Shown: positions 49,363-61,840, numbered from the stretch's first letter. The stretch is DNA of 64,000 bases from Acanthacorydalis orientalis (GCA_034766995.1 CM068313.1:20569012-20633011), one strand, 5' to 3'. Notes: a model not told the origin generated them from the letters alone. Numbers and translations: made by a program.

Positions 49363-50459
49363 TTGGCCAAACAGTTGATATAACCTCACAAAAAAGTAGT
49401 AAACAAGTTGGCGTCCGAAAAGAAGCATATTAGGCATTATATACTTTTCGCATTCCAGATGAAAAAAATTCTGTCAAAACCGCGAGAATAATTTGTTCAG
49501 CTTTAGGTGATGGTTTTGTAACGCATAAAGTATGGAAAAAATGTTTTAAAGGTTTCGGAGTGATAATTTTGATCTTTCTGATTGAGAACGTCCTTGACAA
49601 CAGAAAAAATTTGAATACGAAGAGCTTGAGGAAGTGTTAAATGAAAACTTCATTCTGAGTTATCCAGTAAGCAATTTCCTATAGACTACATCAACTGGTA
49701 AAAATTAGAAAAATAAGCTAATAGATTTTACATGAGTTAACCTGGAAAGTAAAGAAAAAAAATGCAAATACCGCTATGTCCTCTAAACAATGATTAAAAG
49801 AAAAAAATGTTTGCATAAAACTATACCAGGGGATAAAAAATAAGTTTTGTACAACAATTATAAGCGCTAAAAAGTATGGGCTAAGCTCGGTGAACCATTA
49901 ACATTGACTCCGAAACCAAATATTCATGCCAAAAGTGTTATTATGTACTTTGTGTGACATTAAGTGTGTGGTATATTATGAGTTGCTTGTACCTGGTAAG
50001 ACTGTAAATTCATAACTTTACCAACAGCAGGTCATCTGTTTGAGTGACGAGTTAAATACGAAAAGGCCTTCATTGGCAATAGAACGAGTAAATTTATTTT
50101 CCAGCACGACAACGCTCGGCCACACGTAGTGAAAGGGACCAATACATTATTTTTTGTTGGGCTGGGACATTCTCCCTCATGCGGCGAATTCACCGGACCT
50201 AGTTCCGTCATATTAATACCTGTTCCCGTCGCTTCAGTACCACTTGACTGATGCCCATTTTAAAAAGCCTAAAAATGCATTGACGACTTCAACTCACAGC
50301 CGGTATCTTTTTTTCTACAAGGGATTCGTCAGTCACAAGACAGATGGAGCAAAGTAATACAAAATGGTGGAAAACATTTTTAAGATTGAAATGCATTCCA
50401 TTTTTCCATAAATAAACATTCATTTTTTATAAAAAGAGCACCGAATTAATTTGTACATC
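49363..50459 (+). mobile_element. Mariner-family relic with several frameshifts
   Basis: Plus-strand transposase pieces in order: KKHIRHYILFAFQMKKN and VWKKCFKGFGSDNFDLSD (DNA-binding half, 49,420-49,580), KFEYEELEEVLNEN, KWAKLGEPLTLTPKPNIHAK (~49,870-49,930), LYELLVPGKTVN, HDNARPHV for the second Asp (50,104-50,127), GWDILPHAANSPDLVPSY (50,158-50,212; the third Asp position reads Y) and LFPSLQYHLTDAHFK. The motif set resembles irritans/mellifera-type mariners. The boundaries are estimates: a right end of TGTACAAATTAATTCGG-type before TA at 50,460 is plausible, but the left end is uncertain. Confidence 0.8.
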
Positions 50460-50739
50460 TAACAAATTAAAATAAATTTGAGAAAAAAATATATTGTGTG
50501 TAAAACTACTTCTATAACTTAATTTTGTATGAAGAGGTAAATAAGCACAACTTACAGCATGTACACTGCTAATAATTATTGTTTACAATGTTTCAATTCA
50601 TACAAATGGATAAATAAGACATTATATTTGTTTACATCATCGTTAAAATTATAAATCAAATGAATAAAAACATCTTTTGCAAAATAGCACGTAATTCGGT
50701 CACATGATCCTATTCGCGTTTTTTTTTTATTATTATTAC

Positions 50740-50843
50740 CGAGAACGACGCGCACTTGAACTTTGTAAGGAAACGTTTTCATATCTTTTTGTATCAAAAT
50801 GTAAGTTATGTTCGCTCGAAACTAAAGCTTTGAGATAGTCGGT
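50740..50843 (-). other. Possible exon (104 bp) or CpG-richer island
   Basis: A minus-strand segment between an AATCTGTAG acceptor-like site (AG at 50,845-50,844) and a TCTCG|GTAATA donor-like site (50,739). It has one open frame (phase 0 in, phase 2 out): TDYLKALVSSEHNLHFDT, KRYENVSLQSSSARRSR. It is clearly richer in CpG than its surroundings. The outgoing phase does not fit the coding start of the receptor exon at 11,348, so if it belongs to that gene it would have to be untranslated. No family match is known to me. Confidence 0.22.
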
Positions 50844-51246
50844 CTACAGATTTATGGAGATTACAGAAATAAGCGCTCCTCGTACATAGTAAACGTTTTC
50901 TAAAAAACACGGTATTTTCTTGTAAATTCTTATGCACGTAATTATATTAACATAATATATAAAAATATTTTTAAATTAATATTTTTACAGGAAGACACTT
51001 GCGATTCGCTTTATTAAAATTATAATGTAGTACATAATTAGTCTACTAGAATTTTTTATGTACAATTATTTTGTACTCATATGTGTATTCATAAATCTTT
51101 CAAGGCAAAGAGATAAAAAAATATAATACTATAATCATTATTTTACGTTCAAGAACGTTATTTTTTTTTAAATATCTTGACACTATTTTTAAGTATTATT
51201 TTCCGAATTAAATATCAGAAAAAGCTTAACACAAACTATAAGTTAA

Positions 51247-51255
<9 letters not shown>

Positions 51256-51323
<68 letters not shown>

Positions 51324-51325
51324 CA
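51256..51325. repeat. (TA)n microsatellite
   Basis: Long TA run with two TAC interruptions. Confidence 0.9.
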
Positions 51326-52467
51326 TATTCATCCAAATATGAGTTCTCTTAGATTTCATGTATCTAAAGAGCATAATGAATTAATTTTAATATGTCTATA
51401 TAATAGATATATAAATATCCCTTTATAATATATATTTTTAAAAAGTTACGAGATATGCGCCCGAAAATTAAAAATATAAAATCTTGCTGTTTATATTAAA
51501 ATGTATTACTTTAATTGCTCAATAAAACATTTTATGAAAATACGCAAAAATAATGGAATTGTAATTATAAATATATATATATATATACATAAAATTGAAA
51601 ACTATAAAAATATTTTTTAAATCCTAATTAAGAAAGTGTAAATGTATTTAATATATTCTCTAAAGAAACTGTAAATATGACTTAAATTGTCCATTTCGTA
51701 AATAAATGGAATCAGATAGAAATTTTGCGGGTTTCTAAATGAACTTTCTCTTCTTAATGATCTACATTAAATTTTATTCTTTCAATTTTCAGTAAGCAGA
51801 TTTTAACTTTGCGCAGATTTCTTTTATTTAAAAGTTATGCTTTTGAAATAATGCTATTTTTGCACGAACCAGAAGTATGTATGTATATATATATATATAT
51901 ATATAACAAATTTATATATATATACATTCGTTTGAAACAAAACATTTTTTTAGTAACGTTACATTTGCAATATATGAATAATACGCTATGAAAAAAAATC
52001 CATTCATGATTCGTTCTTTTATATGTTCGACATTTTTTTCAATATCACTCAACATAAATTTATAACAAGACTGAATATATTTGATTATAGATATTTCAAG
52101 GTTTCACTATAATGAATTGCAGAGAATTGAAATCACGTACTAAATTCACCTTCGTTGAGATTAACTTGGGTTAAAAAAAAATGAAATCACGTCTATCCAA
52201 TATAAAAAGATACTTTCAAATATTTGTATCTTATATAAAAATAGGTATGCTAAACTGAAAATATGTTACAACAATATTTATACTTATATATAAATAATAT
52301 AAGGAAAAACATTTTCATTGTAATATTTTATTTTGTAACCAAAATGTGAATCATACGAGTATATTTATTATTTGTAAAACAAAAAAATTATCGATCATTT
52401 ATAATCTTTTTTAATATTTATTTACGGTTACAGAGTATAGTGATATATTAAAAATGCGTTTACTTTG

Positions 52468-52511
<44 letters not shown>

Positions 52512-52733
52512 TAGTAATGTTTATATAATACTTTTAACTTCAAATCGATTTTATTTTTTTAATATTCAATTTAATAAAATAACATAATACTCATTTCCGA
52601 TTTTTATTTCTCACTGTAGCTTAGATTTTTATCTGCAATGTTCTGAGTCTCTAGGGTGCTAGTCGATTAATTTAGTTGTCCAGCAATCATCTTTTTGTCT
52701 GTTATAAGATTTGTGTGTTTGTGTACATATATA
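51326..52733. other. AT-rich region, nothing recognised apart from microsatellites
   Basis: Small TA runs at 51,570-51,587 and 51,884-51,904 and a longer one at 52,470-52,505. No credible coding sequence was seen. Confidence 0.5.
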
Positions 52734-53959
52734 CAAGGACGGTTTAAAGAGTAATTTAGTTTGTATACATGTTGAGGGAGTAAGGGACAGCTGTATACAT
52801 TTTCATATAGTTCCATCCCTTTTAATAACGCATGATTATTACCAAATCATTCCGCCATTAATTCTTCGTTTGATAGTTGTTTGAACACAAGCGTTTCGTG
52901 CGAAAGTACAAAATGAATAAAATGGAAATTCTAGGTGTGTCAGTTTTTTTTGGAAGAAAAACAGCGAACAAAATCTAAGAGAGGATATTTCCTACATTAA
53001 ATGAAACTTGTCATTCTTACGGAACTGTTCAACTTTTGGGTGAATGAATTTAATCGTGGCAGAATGAGTATCGAAGATGCACTACTTTTAAGAGACTCCA
53101 GAACAACTGTCACGCTAGAAATCATCAATAAAGTCCACGATATGGTTTTGTCCGACCGGCGGGTGAAAGTGAACGAGATAGCAGAACGTCACAGGAATCT
53201 CAACTAATCGAACACATTTTATTTTGCATAATTAATTGCGTATGAAAAAAAATTCCGCAAGAGAGAAGCTATGTTTACTTACTGCAGAACAAAAAAGAAT
53301 TCGTACGCGAAAATCAGCCAACTTTTTGGAACTATTTAAAAATAATCCAAAGGATTTCATGTCAGATTTTGTGAAACTTGGATTCGATATTACAGAACAA
53401 AATCGAAAATGCAACCAAAACACTGAATTAAACACGGTGACACAGCTTCGAAGAAAGCATTAACGGTTCATTCAGCTGAAAAGGTGATGGCGTCAGTTTT
53501 CTGGGATTCAAAAGAAATTCTATTGAACGACAATCTTCAGAAAGTAAAAACAGTTACTGTTCAATACTAAGCAGCACTTTAAAGCTGAAGGCAGTGATCG
53601 AGGAAAAACGTCCCAATATGGCTGAGAAACAAGTATTGTTTCACCATGACAAGGAACCGGTTCATTCAAGCGTTGTTACTAGCAAAAATTGACCGAATTG
53701 AATTTTCAAATCCTTCCCCATCCACCGTTCAAAATGTTCCTGGAAAGCGATTTGGGTCGAATGAACACGCGATAGAGGTCACAAGTGGCTATATTCTAAG
53801 GACCTATAAGGAACCCATTTCCGTGAGGGAATAGGGAAGCTAGAAACGTTGAGGTAAGTGCGTTTAGCTTCGAGGGGATTATGAGAAAAATAAAACACAC
53901 TTTGAAACTGATGGTGTTGTCTCTAATATCGATCCAAGTTACTCTTCAAACCACACTCA
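52734..53959 (+). mobile_element. Mariner (irritans/Himar-like), near full length, heavily mutated
   Basis: A 1,226-bp element. Left end CAAGGACGGTTTAAAGAGTA after TA (52,732-52,733). The right end on the other strand is TGAGTGTGGTTTGAAGAGTA, with the outer TA mutated to CA. Plus-strand remnants: FNFWVNEFNRGRMSIEDA and VHDMVLSDRRVKVNEIAERH (53,029-53,192), LLTAEQKRIRTRKSANFLEL, KAEGSDRGK, LFHHDKEPVHSS for the second Asp region (~53,637-53,672), LPHPPFKMFLESDL (third block decayed), and a terminal IGKLETL..SF.GI.RK. Stops and shifts throughout. It is related to the copy at 5,071-5,852 but with different ends. Confidence 0.85.
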
Positions 53960-54150
53960 TGTGTGTGTGTATATATATATATAATTGATCAATAACTTCC
54001 TTAGCTTTCTTAAATTAAGAATAATGTATGTTTCTTATAGAAACAACTTTGTTTAATAATATAAATATCAATAATTTTATATGATTTTATTGTATTTGTT
54101 AATTAATTTCATAATTTTATACTCAAACAAATTAGGCAGTTTTAGATCGA

Positions 54151-54202
<52 letters not shown>

Positions 54203-54210
54203 GTGTATGT
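54151..54210. repeat. Compound (TA)n(TG)n microsatellite
   Basis: TA run followed by TATG and TG repeats. Confidence 0.88.
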
Positions 54211-54938
54211 GCGTTTATATATTCATACAGATCTATATAATTACATCAAAGAAATTGTTATTACATTATGTTAATGTAGTTTTGTTTATAGCGTGCTGTT
54301 AAAATTTAATTGTAAATGTAAGAATTCAGTCAAATCAGAAAAATCAATAGTGAAACATCGTTAATATTTTTCGTGTCGTTGAAACGAAAAATTAAAAAAT
54401 AAACAGAATATCTATATTCGCTATAAATCTTCAGTTGACTAAACGATTATGTAAATTTGTAAGCATGCAAATTAACTACGATGCAAATTTATTATCGTGC
54501 ATAATTACCTTTTAATAAATCGTACGTTTTAGTTGGAAACGAAGCTGTGAAACTAAGATTCAGTTAGAAATATGAAGAAATTATAATCTACTTTAAACAA
54601 TGTTTTTAAATAAAATTTTAAGAACTCATTCTAGAATTCACATAATTATTTTTTATTATTCACCAGTGTGAAATTTTTTTAATGCATTATTTATTATCAG
54701 TCATTTTTCATTATTTACGAATTAACTCAAGATGAATAAGACATGAACTCTTCAGTTTTAAAAAATATTTCAAATATAGCTATTATCCATAAAAAAATTA
54801 TTGTTTCCAACTCATATCAATAGAATATTGTTTGTACAAAAATATTACAATGAAAATACAAGTCTGTGTTTCATAAAGTATAGTTCATTATTTCTTGAAT
54901 TAAATAAAATTAATATTACACACACATACATACATGAG

Positions 54939-54946
<8 letters not shown>

Positions 54947-54979
<33 letters not shown>
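54947..54979. repeat. (TA)n microsatellite
   Basis: TA run preceded by CACACATACATACATG-type repeats. Confidence 0.85.
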
Positions 54980-54985
<6 letters not shown>

Positions 54986-55211
54986 GTGTTAATATTATAA
55001 CCATTTTCGATACTAGTAAAGTGCAAGACCCGGAATAAATCCTTCACCAATCCTTTGCGGTGACTGACCCCTTTTCTAGAAAACATAAAATTTATTTTAC
55101 CTGTTCTAGTGACAAATGTTACGAAACAAAGCCACACTATTTGCAAAAAAAATATATATATAAAAATATTTTTTCTAGAATCCAAACAGAATAACTATTT
55201 TTATAAATAAG

Positions 55212-55218
<7 letters not shown>

Positions 55219-55271
<53 letters not shown>
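55219..55271. repeat. (TA)n microsatellite
   Basis: Uninterrupted TA run of about 52 bp. Confidence 0.9.
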
Positions 55272-55276
<5 letters not shown>

Positions 55277-55810
55277 ATTTTCAATAAATCTTTTAGTTAT
55301 TTACATGTAATTATCTGCCAATATAATTAGTTAAACTTAAAAAATATTAGAGTTTTTTAATTTCACCATTACTTTTATATATAATTCGAATATATTGTTA
55401 CAACAAAGGCATTTAATAGAAAATCAATAGTTCGTTACGTCGTATTTTGAGCTTATAAAAGCAGAAAACATAAATCAAGCAAAACATGTTACGAAATGTA
55501 CTCTGTAAAAACATGCATTTCATGTAAGTAAATAAATAAAGTCACGTGTTTACAAAAAAATATAAAAACTAAATAAGCTGATTTTGATATCAACTTCTTC
55601 CAATAAAGGAAAAATGAATTAAAACTGGTTTAATATAATGTAGATTATAATGATTTTTGTAAAACAATTCTACAAAATGTAATACATTTATGATTTCTTT
55701 ACTTCTTGTAATTCCTTTTATATTTTGTACAGTATGTCACTTTATTAATATTATTTATTTATACACTAAGCCCATTGTTTTGAAGCTATTTAACGTTCAT
55801 AGCTTTTTCG

Positions 55811-55975
55811 TCATTATGTACATCATCATCATCAGCCTCTGTCAATCTATTGCTGGATAAAGGCCTCTTCTATGATTTTGCGTTTTGTACGATTGAATGC
55901 ATCTTTTGTGCACTGGTTTCCAACAAAATTTTTAATTTTCTTAACCCACTTCTTCATTGGTCTCTTTCTTGGTCT
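55811..55975 (-). mobile_element. LINE (non-LTR retrotransposon) reverse-transcriptase tail, 5-prime truncated
   Basis: Minus-strand reading RPRKRPMKKWVKKIKNFVGN, CTKDAFNRTKRKIIEEAFIQ, then Q*IDRG followed by a TGATGATGATG 3-prime tail. The pattern (basic RPRKRP..W, then A..R..WR...EAFIQQWIDRG) is the extreme C-terminus of insect LINE reverse transcriptases, usually followed by an ATG/TGATGATG tail. Only the last ~50 codons survive, as is usual for 5-prime-truncated LINE insertions. I do not assign the clade. Confidence 0.65.
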
Positions 55976-55996
55976 TATATACATGTATGTGTGTGT

Positions 55997-55998
<2 letters not shown>

Positions 55999-56044
<46 letters not shown>
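55999..56044. repeat. (TA)n microsatellite
   Basis: TA run immediately beyond the truncated side of the LINE fragment. Confidence 0.88.
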
Positions 56045-56046
<2 letters not shown>

Positions 56047-56337
56047 ATTATAGATAGTCATCTACTTTTTAGATTTATTAAACAGTGGATTACGAGTTAC
56101 ATTATTGTTATATTAATGGATTTTAACTAAGTAGTAATATAATGGAAATGTTGAATCAATATAACTGAAATATTTAAGTGAATATTGCTTAAGAGCTCAA
56201 CTTCATATTCATTTTTACGTAATACAAAATTATTTAACCTATTATACACGTTTTAGCTGTAACGTTTCTCAAACTCTTCAGTATTGGGACTTTACGTTAT
56301 CAATTAACGCAGTTCGAGAACAGAAATAAGCGGATAT

Positions 56338-56411
56338 TGTACGAAGTGAATTTACACACTACCTCCAGCAAATTTACTAACAACAATTAAACTCACTTCG
56401 TGATAGTACAA
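56338..56411. repeat. Imperfect hairpin
   Basis: TTGTACGAAGTGAATTTA pairs with TAAACTCACTTCGTGATAGTACAA, apart from a GATA insertion and one mismatch. A word of the left arm, ATTTACACACT, is also inverted further right (AGTGTGTAAAT, 56,488-56,498), so the dyads overlap. Its origin is unknown. Confidence 0.6.
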
Positions 56412-57314
56412 GCAAATAAACTTACTAGAACCATGTAATACACATTTAACAGACCGACTAATTCACTCGCTACTTGTTTTAGTTGCCAGTGTGTAAATTA
56501 GCTGGCTAGTATCATACAAAGTTAGTCATCACATGTAAACCCTATTATTGATTTAAATAACATAGTTTACTGTAAAAAATTTACAATGCTTAATGATTTG
56601 ATTTAGAAAAAATATTTAGATAAGTGTGATTTAATAAAAATATTCTTTATTTTGAATTTATGTAGCAAATTATACATTAAAATATTTTTTTAATTTATGA
56701 TAGAATAATCAAAAATAAAAAAGATCTAAGGCTATAAAGAGCACTAAGGTACATATATTTCACGTAAAAGTCACTTATTTCTTGCAAATAAATATATAAT
56801 TTTTAAATAATTAAAATATAGACAAAAATATAAAATTGTACACATTTCTAATATATTAGTTTTGAAATATATAACTAAATTGTAAATTGGATAAATGTTG
56901 AATGTGTGATTTTCAAGTTAATTACGTACATAACGGTGACTAAATTTAATTCAATTCTTAAACTACTGATACCGTAACTCATTTTCTGGTTAATGATCAC
57001 ATTATTTAATGAAGTAACAAAATTAAATTCCATCACATTATTTCCGATGATAATTGAAAGTAACAAATACTCGTATACAATTAGTTACAATTCACGTATA
57101 ATTAGTCGTTCGAAATATTCTATAAAATAAAAATGCGGAAAATCTAATGGCATGAATTACTAAATTTTGAATAACTAAATTTTTGAGAAACAAAAATTGT
57201 GTTACTTTTTTATTCTAGTTTTTTTTTAAAAAAAAGGGAAAAAAACAATAAATAGTGATTAAATATTAACACGCTGTGTTAATATAACGTGTTTAAAAAA
57301 TTAATGTCTAAATA

Positions 57315-58270
57315 TTAACGAGTTTTTTGAGCATTTATTTCAAGAACAAAATATGTGAACACATTAATCAAAGTATTTGCCCTTTCTGGCAGAAGTTGGA
57401 TTCCGCGTCGAAAAAATAGTCTGTCTTTTGAGCCAACCCATTCAGCAACCCAATTTTCGACTTCTCCGTAGTTATGGAAATGTGTATCCTCCAAAGCGTA
57501 TTGCAACGATCAGAACAGATGGTAATCGCTTGGGGCCAAGTCCGCATAATACGCTGGGTACAGGAAAACCTCTCATTCGATCTCCATCAGTGTTTGTTTC
57601 ACGGCTATAGACACATGGGGTCGAGAGTTGTCATGAAGAATCACTTTTCGAAAATTCGATGCAATTGATGGTCGATTTTGCATCAAATTATCATTCAAAT
57701 ACTCCAATTGTTGTCGATAACGTTCGGCGGTGATTGTTTTCTTCGGTTTGAACAGCTCATAATACATGACACCGTCCATATCCCACCAAATAGAGAGAAT
57801 TGCTTCGTGACCGTGGATGTTTCGCTTTGGTGTCGACGTTGTTGTTTATCCAGGATCAACTCATGATTCTTTGCGTTTCAGGTTATCGAAATAAATTCAT
57901 TTTCATCACCGGTCACGTTACGCCACAAAAACTCTTCTATTTATGCCTTTTAAGCAAAAAAATCGAGATGTTTAAATAATCAGCAATGACATTTTCGGTC
58001 AATTCATGTGGTAGCCATCTCACTTCTTTCTGAATCTTTTCCATGATTTGTAAACGTCGCAAAATGGCTGGTTTATCGACTCTGAGCTATTGAACCAATT
58101 CTTTTAGTGTTTGGGCAGGGGTTTCTTTCAATAGAGCTTGCAGTTGTTCATCTTCGAATTTTTTCGAATGACCTGGCCGTTGTTTCTCATGAACATCACA
58201 ATTACCACTTTTAAATCGTCAAAATCAATATCTGCATATTGTTTCCGATGGACCAGATTCGCCATAAGTA
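57315..58270 (-). mobile_element. Mariner relic, catalytic half in one frame broken by two TGA stops
   Basis: Read right to left. The N-terminal part is in shifted pieces (SGNCDV.., KKFEDEQLQALLKETPAQTL, DKPAILRRLQIMEKIQKEV, RWLPHELTENVIADY, then VTGDEN with the first Asp). From 57,779 down to 57,315 a single frame runs through MDGVMYYELFKPKKTITAER, KVILHDNSRPHV (second Asp), YYADLAPSDYHLF (third Asp) and ENWVAEWVGSKDRLFFRRGI. It is interrupted only by TGA after TLMEIE and TGA after YHLF. The spacing between second and third Asp is 34 residues (DD34D). The TGA after YHLF sits where arginine (CGA) would be expected, consistent with CpG decay. Terminal repeats were not identified, so outer limits are approximate. 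Confidence 0.85.
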
Positions 58271-58756
58271 TATACAAATAATCGATGAGCTTCAAATACA
58301 TTTTTCGAAGTAATATAGAAGTACAAATCGGAAAAACAAGTTATCGCGTTCCATTTTAATTCGGTTATAGAAAAGCACCTATGTAAACAATGGATGGATA
58401 GATGTGGATGATCTGATGACTAAATTTTAGTGGGAAATATTCATACTTCAAAATGACATAAGATATCTGTAACCGCTCACAGGATACGCATCTAGAGCCA
58501 TCTACACATAAAGAGCGGCTTTCAATGCATATATATATATATATATACACATCTTAAATATTTATTAAATATTTAGAAAAATGTAATGGCATTAAAATAA
58601 AACTATCACTATTAATCATTGAATTTAGTTTTGTTTTAATTGCAATTTAATCACAGGCAATTTTATTTGAATTTCTTACTCACTGAAACAGTATGTTTAT
58701 GAATATTCATAAGAGATTAAATGATAAAATTTAGTCGTAGAATATGCAAATAGAAA

Positions 58757-58783
58757 TATATATATATATATATATATACATAC

Positions 58784-58846
<63 letters not shown>

Positions 58847-58863
58847 CATACATATATATATAC

Positions 58864-58926
<63 letters not shown>
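58757..58926. repeat. Long (TA)n/(TATACA)n array, 170 bp
   Basis: The longest TA-type array in the window, with regularly spaced CATACATA and TACATA interruptions in its left two thirds and a pure TA run in the right third. Confidence 0.92.
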
Positions 58927-58928
<2 letters not shown>

Positions 58929-59049
58929 AAGAATAGATAATTATTAATTTTTAAATCTTATATTTGTAATAAAAAAAATAAATTCATAAAATTTACAAAT
59001 TAAAAATATATTTTAAGAGATTCAGATATTTATAAAAGATCTTATACAC

Positions 59050-59052
<3 letters not shown>

Positions 59053-59100
<48 letters not shown>
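59053..59100. repeat. (TA)n microsatellite
   Basis: Clean TA run. Confidence 0.9.
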
Positions 59101-59103
<3 letters not shown>

Positions 59104-59456
59104 ATTTGTAAGTTCTCTAAGAAAGTATTTTTTTAAAAAAACGGTATACAAAAAGATTAGTTTAATAAAAATATATGTTTATTTTAGGAAAGGATTTAGG
59201 TTGTGTTAATTAATAATTTTTTCATAAAATAAAACCTCTTATACCAATATTTCTTTTAAGCTGACAAACATATTAATCATAATTCGACATCCAATCTCTT
59301 TACATCATATAGATGGTTTTACCACAGGACGGGATTAAGATATAAGTTTTCATACATATTCATTTACTTCATACATATTAATATATTTATGTTATATAAA
59401 TAATGTATATATGAGTACAAAACTCTTACACAGATGTGTATATACACATATACAAA

Positions 59457-59520
59457 TATATATATATATATACACATATACAAAAAAATATATATATATA
59501 CAAATATATATATATATATA
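59457..59520. repeat. (TA)n with a duplicated ACACATATACAAA unit
   Basis: Three TA runs separated by ACACATATACAAAAAAA and ACAAA words. The ACACATATACAAA word also precedes the array, so the unit has been duplicated together with its TA run. Confidence 0.8.
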
Positions 59521-59736
59521 CTATTTTTATCAATTTCATCAGAAATTAACTATATAAATTAGTTCATTTATGCCAAAAATGTAAAGAAAAAACACTAACA
59601 GTTTATATCCAGTTCTAAAATTAAATTTATATCTATTGGAGATTTCTTATTGCTGAAATAAATAATAAGTATTTTTCTTAAAATAACCTATAATTTAAAG
59701 AAGTGAAGTCTTTAATGACAATTAAAAATACATTTC

Positions 59737-59757
59737 CATTATTCTTTGATAAGATTT

Positions 59758-59825
<68 letters not shown>

Positions 59826-59854
59826 TTATAGTCAAATCTTATCGAAGGATAATG
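59737..59854. repeat. Inverted repeat with a (TA)n core
   Basis: Left arm CATTATTCTTTGATAAGATT + TGACTATA (59,738-59,765) and right arm (59,827-59,854) are reverse complements at about 26 of 28 positions, with (TA)n between. This is a hairpin with a TA loop or stem. Confidence 0.85.
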
Positions 59855-59944
59855 AAAAAATATTGTTAATTGTGATTGTAGATTATTACTCTATTTTAAA
59901 TTGTAGGTTACTGTATAAGAAACATTTATTTTTATATTTTGGTA

Positions 59945-59977
59945 AAAGCAGTAAAAACAGCACTACACGGAACACTG

Positions 59978-60039
<62 letters not shown>

Positions 60040-60108
60040 TTGGACGATAAATGAATATAAATTTATAAATTCCAGTGTTCAATAAACGGTGTAGAATTTT
60101 TACCGCAC
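59945..60108. repeat. Second inverted repeat with a (TA)n core
   Basis: The word GAACACTGGAAT (59,970-59,981) is inverted at about 60,070-60,081 as ATTCCAGTGTTC. Further out, GCAGTAAAAA..CTACACGG pairs with GCGGTAAAAATTCTACACCG on the other side. A (TA)n run of about 55 bp lies near the centre. Confidence 0.75.
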
Positions 60109-60406
60109 TATAAATACACCTATAGTAGTTTTATTGAGTTTCGAGTTATAATTTGGTTTCTAAACTAATAACAATGTTCATATTCCGCAAATATTCCACA
60201 TATTCATTTCAACAGTCACATGCAATTTGAAAATACATGGCGTTATCGTCATTACACGACCAAGTTATATGAACACTACATTAATTTATCTAGGAAATAG
60301 AAATATCGGGGTTTCAAATATTGATATGATTTGATATGAACGAACGGAGTTGCATATGAAACTTTGATGATTGTACATACCATCATTTCTCGGAATTCAT
60401 ATACAT

Positions 60407-60409
<3 letters not shown>

Positions 60410-60457
<48 letters not shown>
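60410..60457. repeat. (TA)n microsatellite
   Basis: TA run with weak flanking symmetry (ATTCATATACATA versus TATGTATGAAT). Confidence 0.88.
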
Positions 60458-60461
<4 letters not shown>

Positions 60462-60705
60462 AATGTATATCGTATACATATATTGATAAATTGATTTAGA
60501 TATGTTAACAACCCATATACATTAATAGCATAACCAGTTTTGATTCCATATTTTATACAACAGAGATGTAATATCAATACGCACACATGGAATAATCCAA
60601 TTAAAATATGATCATTTCACTAAGAAACAAAATGTAATACATGTGTTTATAGTAATAGAGTTTGCATTTACTTGTAATATTACTAGTGAAATTAAATTTT
60701 CCGCT

Positions 60706-60709
<4 letters not shown>

Positions 60710-60750
<41 letters not shown>
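60710..60750. repeat. (TA)n microsatellite
   Basis: Clean TA run. Confidence 0.9.
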
Positions 60751-60756
<6 letters not shown>

Positions 60757-61251
60757 TCAGTTTTATAACATTTTTTTGCAAATAAAAACTAACAGGAATA
60801 TTTCTTTGTCCTCTCTCTTTCAATAATAAATTTAATTTTAATCAATTTTTATTCACATTTTACAAATTTTCTTTTAGTTTATTCAAACTATTATTTTTAA
60901 TAAAATTTATTATTTTTAAAAAAGTGGTATAATTTTTTAATCACGAAGTGGCCGGTTTAAAAATAAATATTCTATTTTCTTAAAGATATTGTTTTTTCTA
61001 ATAATTTTAGACATTTTTATTAAAACCATAACATATTTCATGTTAGTCTATATATCAATATTTTTTTCATTCGTATATATTTTTGGTTAAATTAATGTCA
61101 GACATAATTCAAATATAAGAAAAAAATTTTAAAAAATCTACCTCAATAATTAATCAAAAATTAAATTAATATTCCAAACATATTCTAAATTTACTGGAAT
61201 AGAACAAAAACTAAGAGACATTTTTAGAGCCATACAAATACATTTAAAAAC

Positions 61252-61268
61252 ACACACACACATACTCT

Positions 61269-61321
<53 letters not shown>

Positions 61322-61326
61322 ATATG
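61252..61326. repeat. Compound (AC)n / (TA)n microsatellite
   Basis: CACACACACACATAC followed by a TA run and TATG units. Confidence 0.85.
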
Positions 61327-61647
61327 TAAAAGCTCTAAAAGTATTTTTCTCTTTTTTATTAATTTATAACTGCTTTTAGACAACTCTGTCTTTTAATCAA
61401 AGCCTTTTACGTTCACTGTAACCTGATCGCCCAACCATTCCACTTAATCCTTTTTATTCTCTTTCTACCATCAAAGCCATGTGTTACCATTAAACTCCTG
61501 TTATCTTGATAAAGCCATCAGGCAGGAAGAAAGATATTAATTTCCACTTCGTTTTTTTTTTATTCACTTCTATGGATTTTTATTGCATTCTGCATTTCAT
61601 TTCTTACATTTAAAAAGACTACAAGCACTGCAATTCTAGTAATATTT

Positions 61648-61679
61648 ATATATATATATATATATATACATATATAAAC

Positions 61680-61712
<33 letters not shown>

Positions 61713-61750
61713 ATATGTACATATATACACATATATATGTACATATATGA
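61648..61750. repeat. Interrupted (TA)n array
   Basis: TA runs broken by ACATATATAAACA and ACACATAATATGTACA words. Confidence 0.85.
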
Positions 61751-61808
61751 TATACGCATACATTTTCTAGAACAAATTCGTGGCTAACAATCTATACTAG
61801 ATAAATAA

Positions 61809-61809
<1 letters not shown>

Positions 61810-61840
<31 letters not shown>

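Noticed and set aside
51177..51428. Tyr/Ile-rich ORFs over (TA)n arrays here and at many other sites
   Set aside because: Alternating TA encodes Tyr-Ile in all frames; these are low-complexity artefacts.
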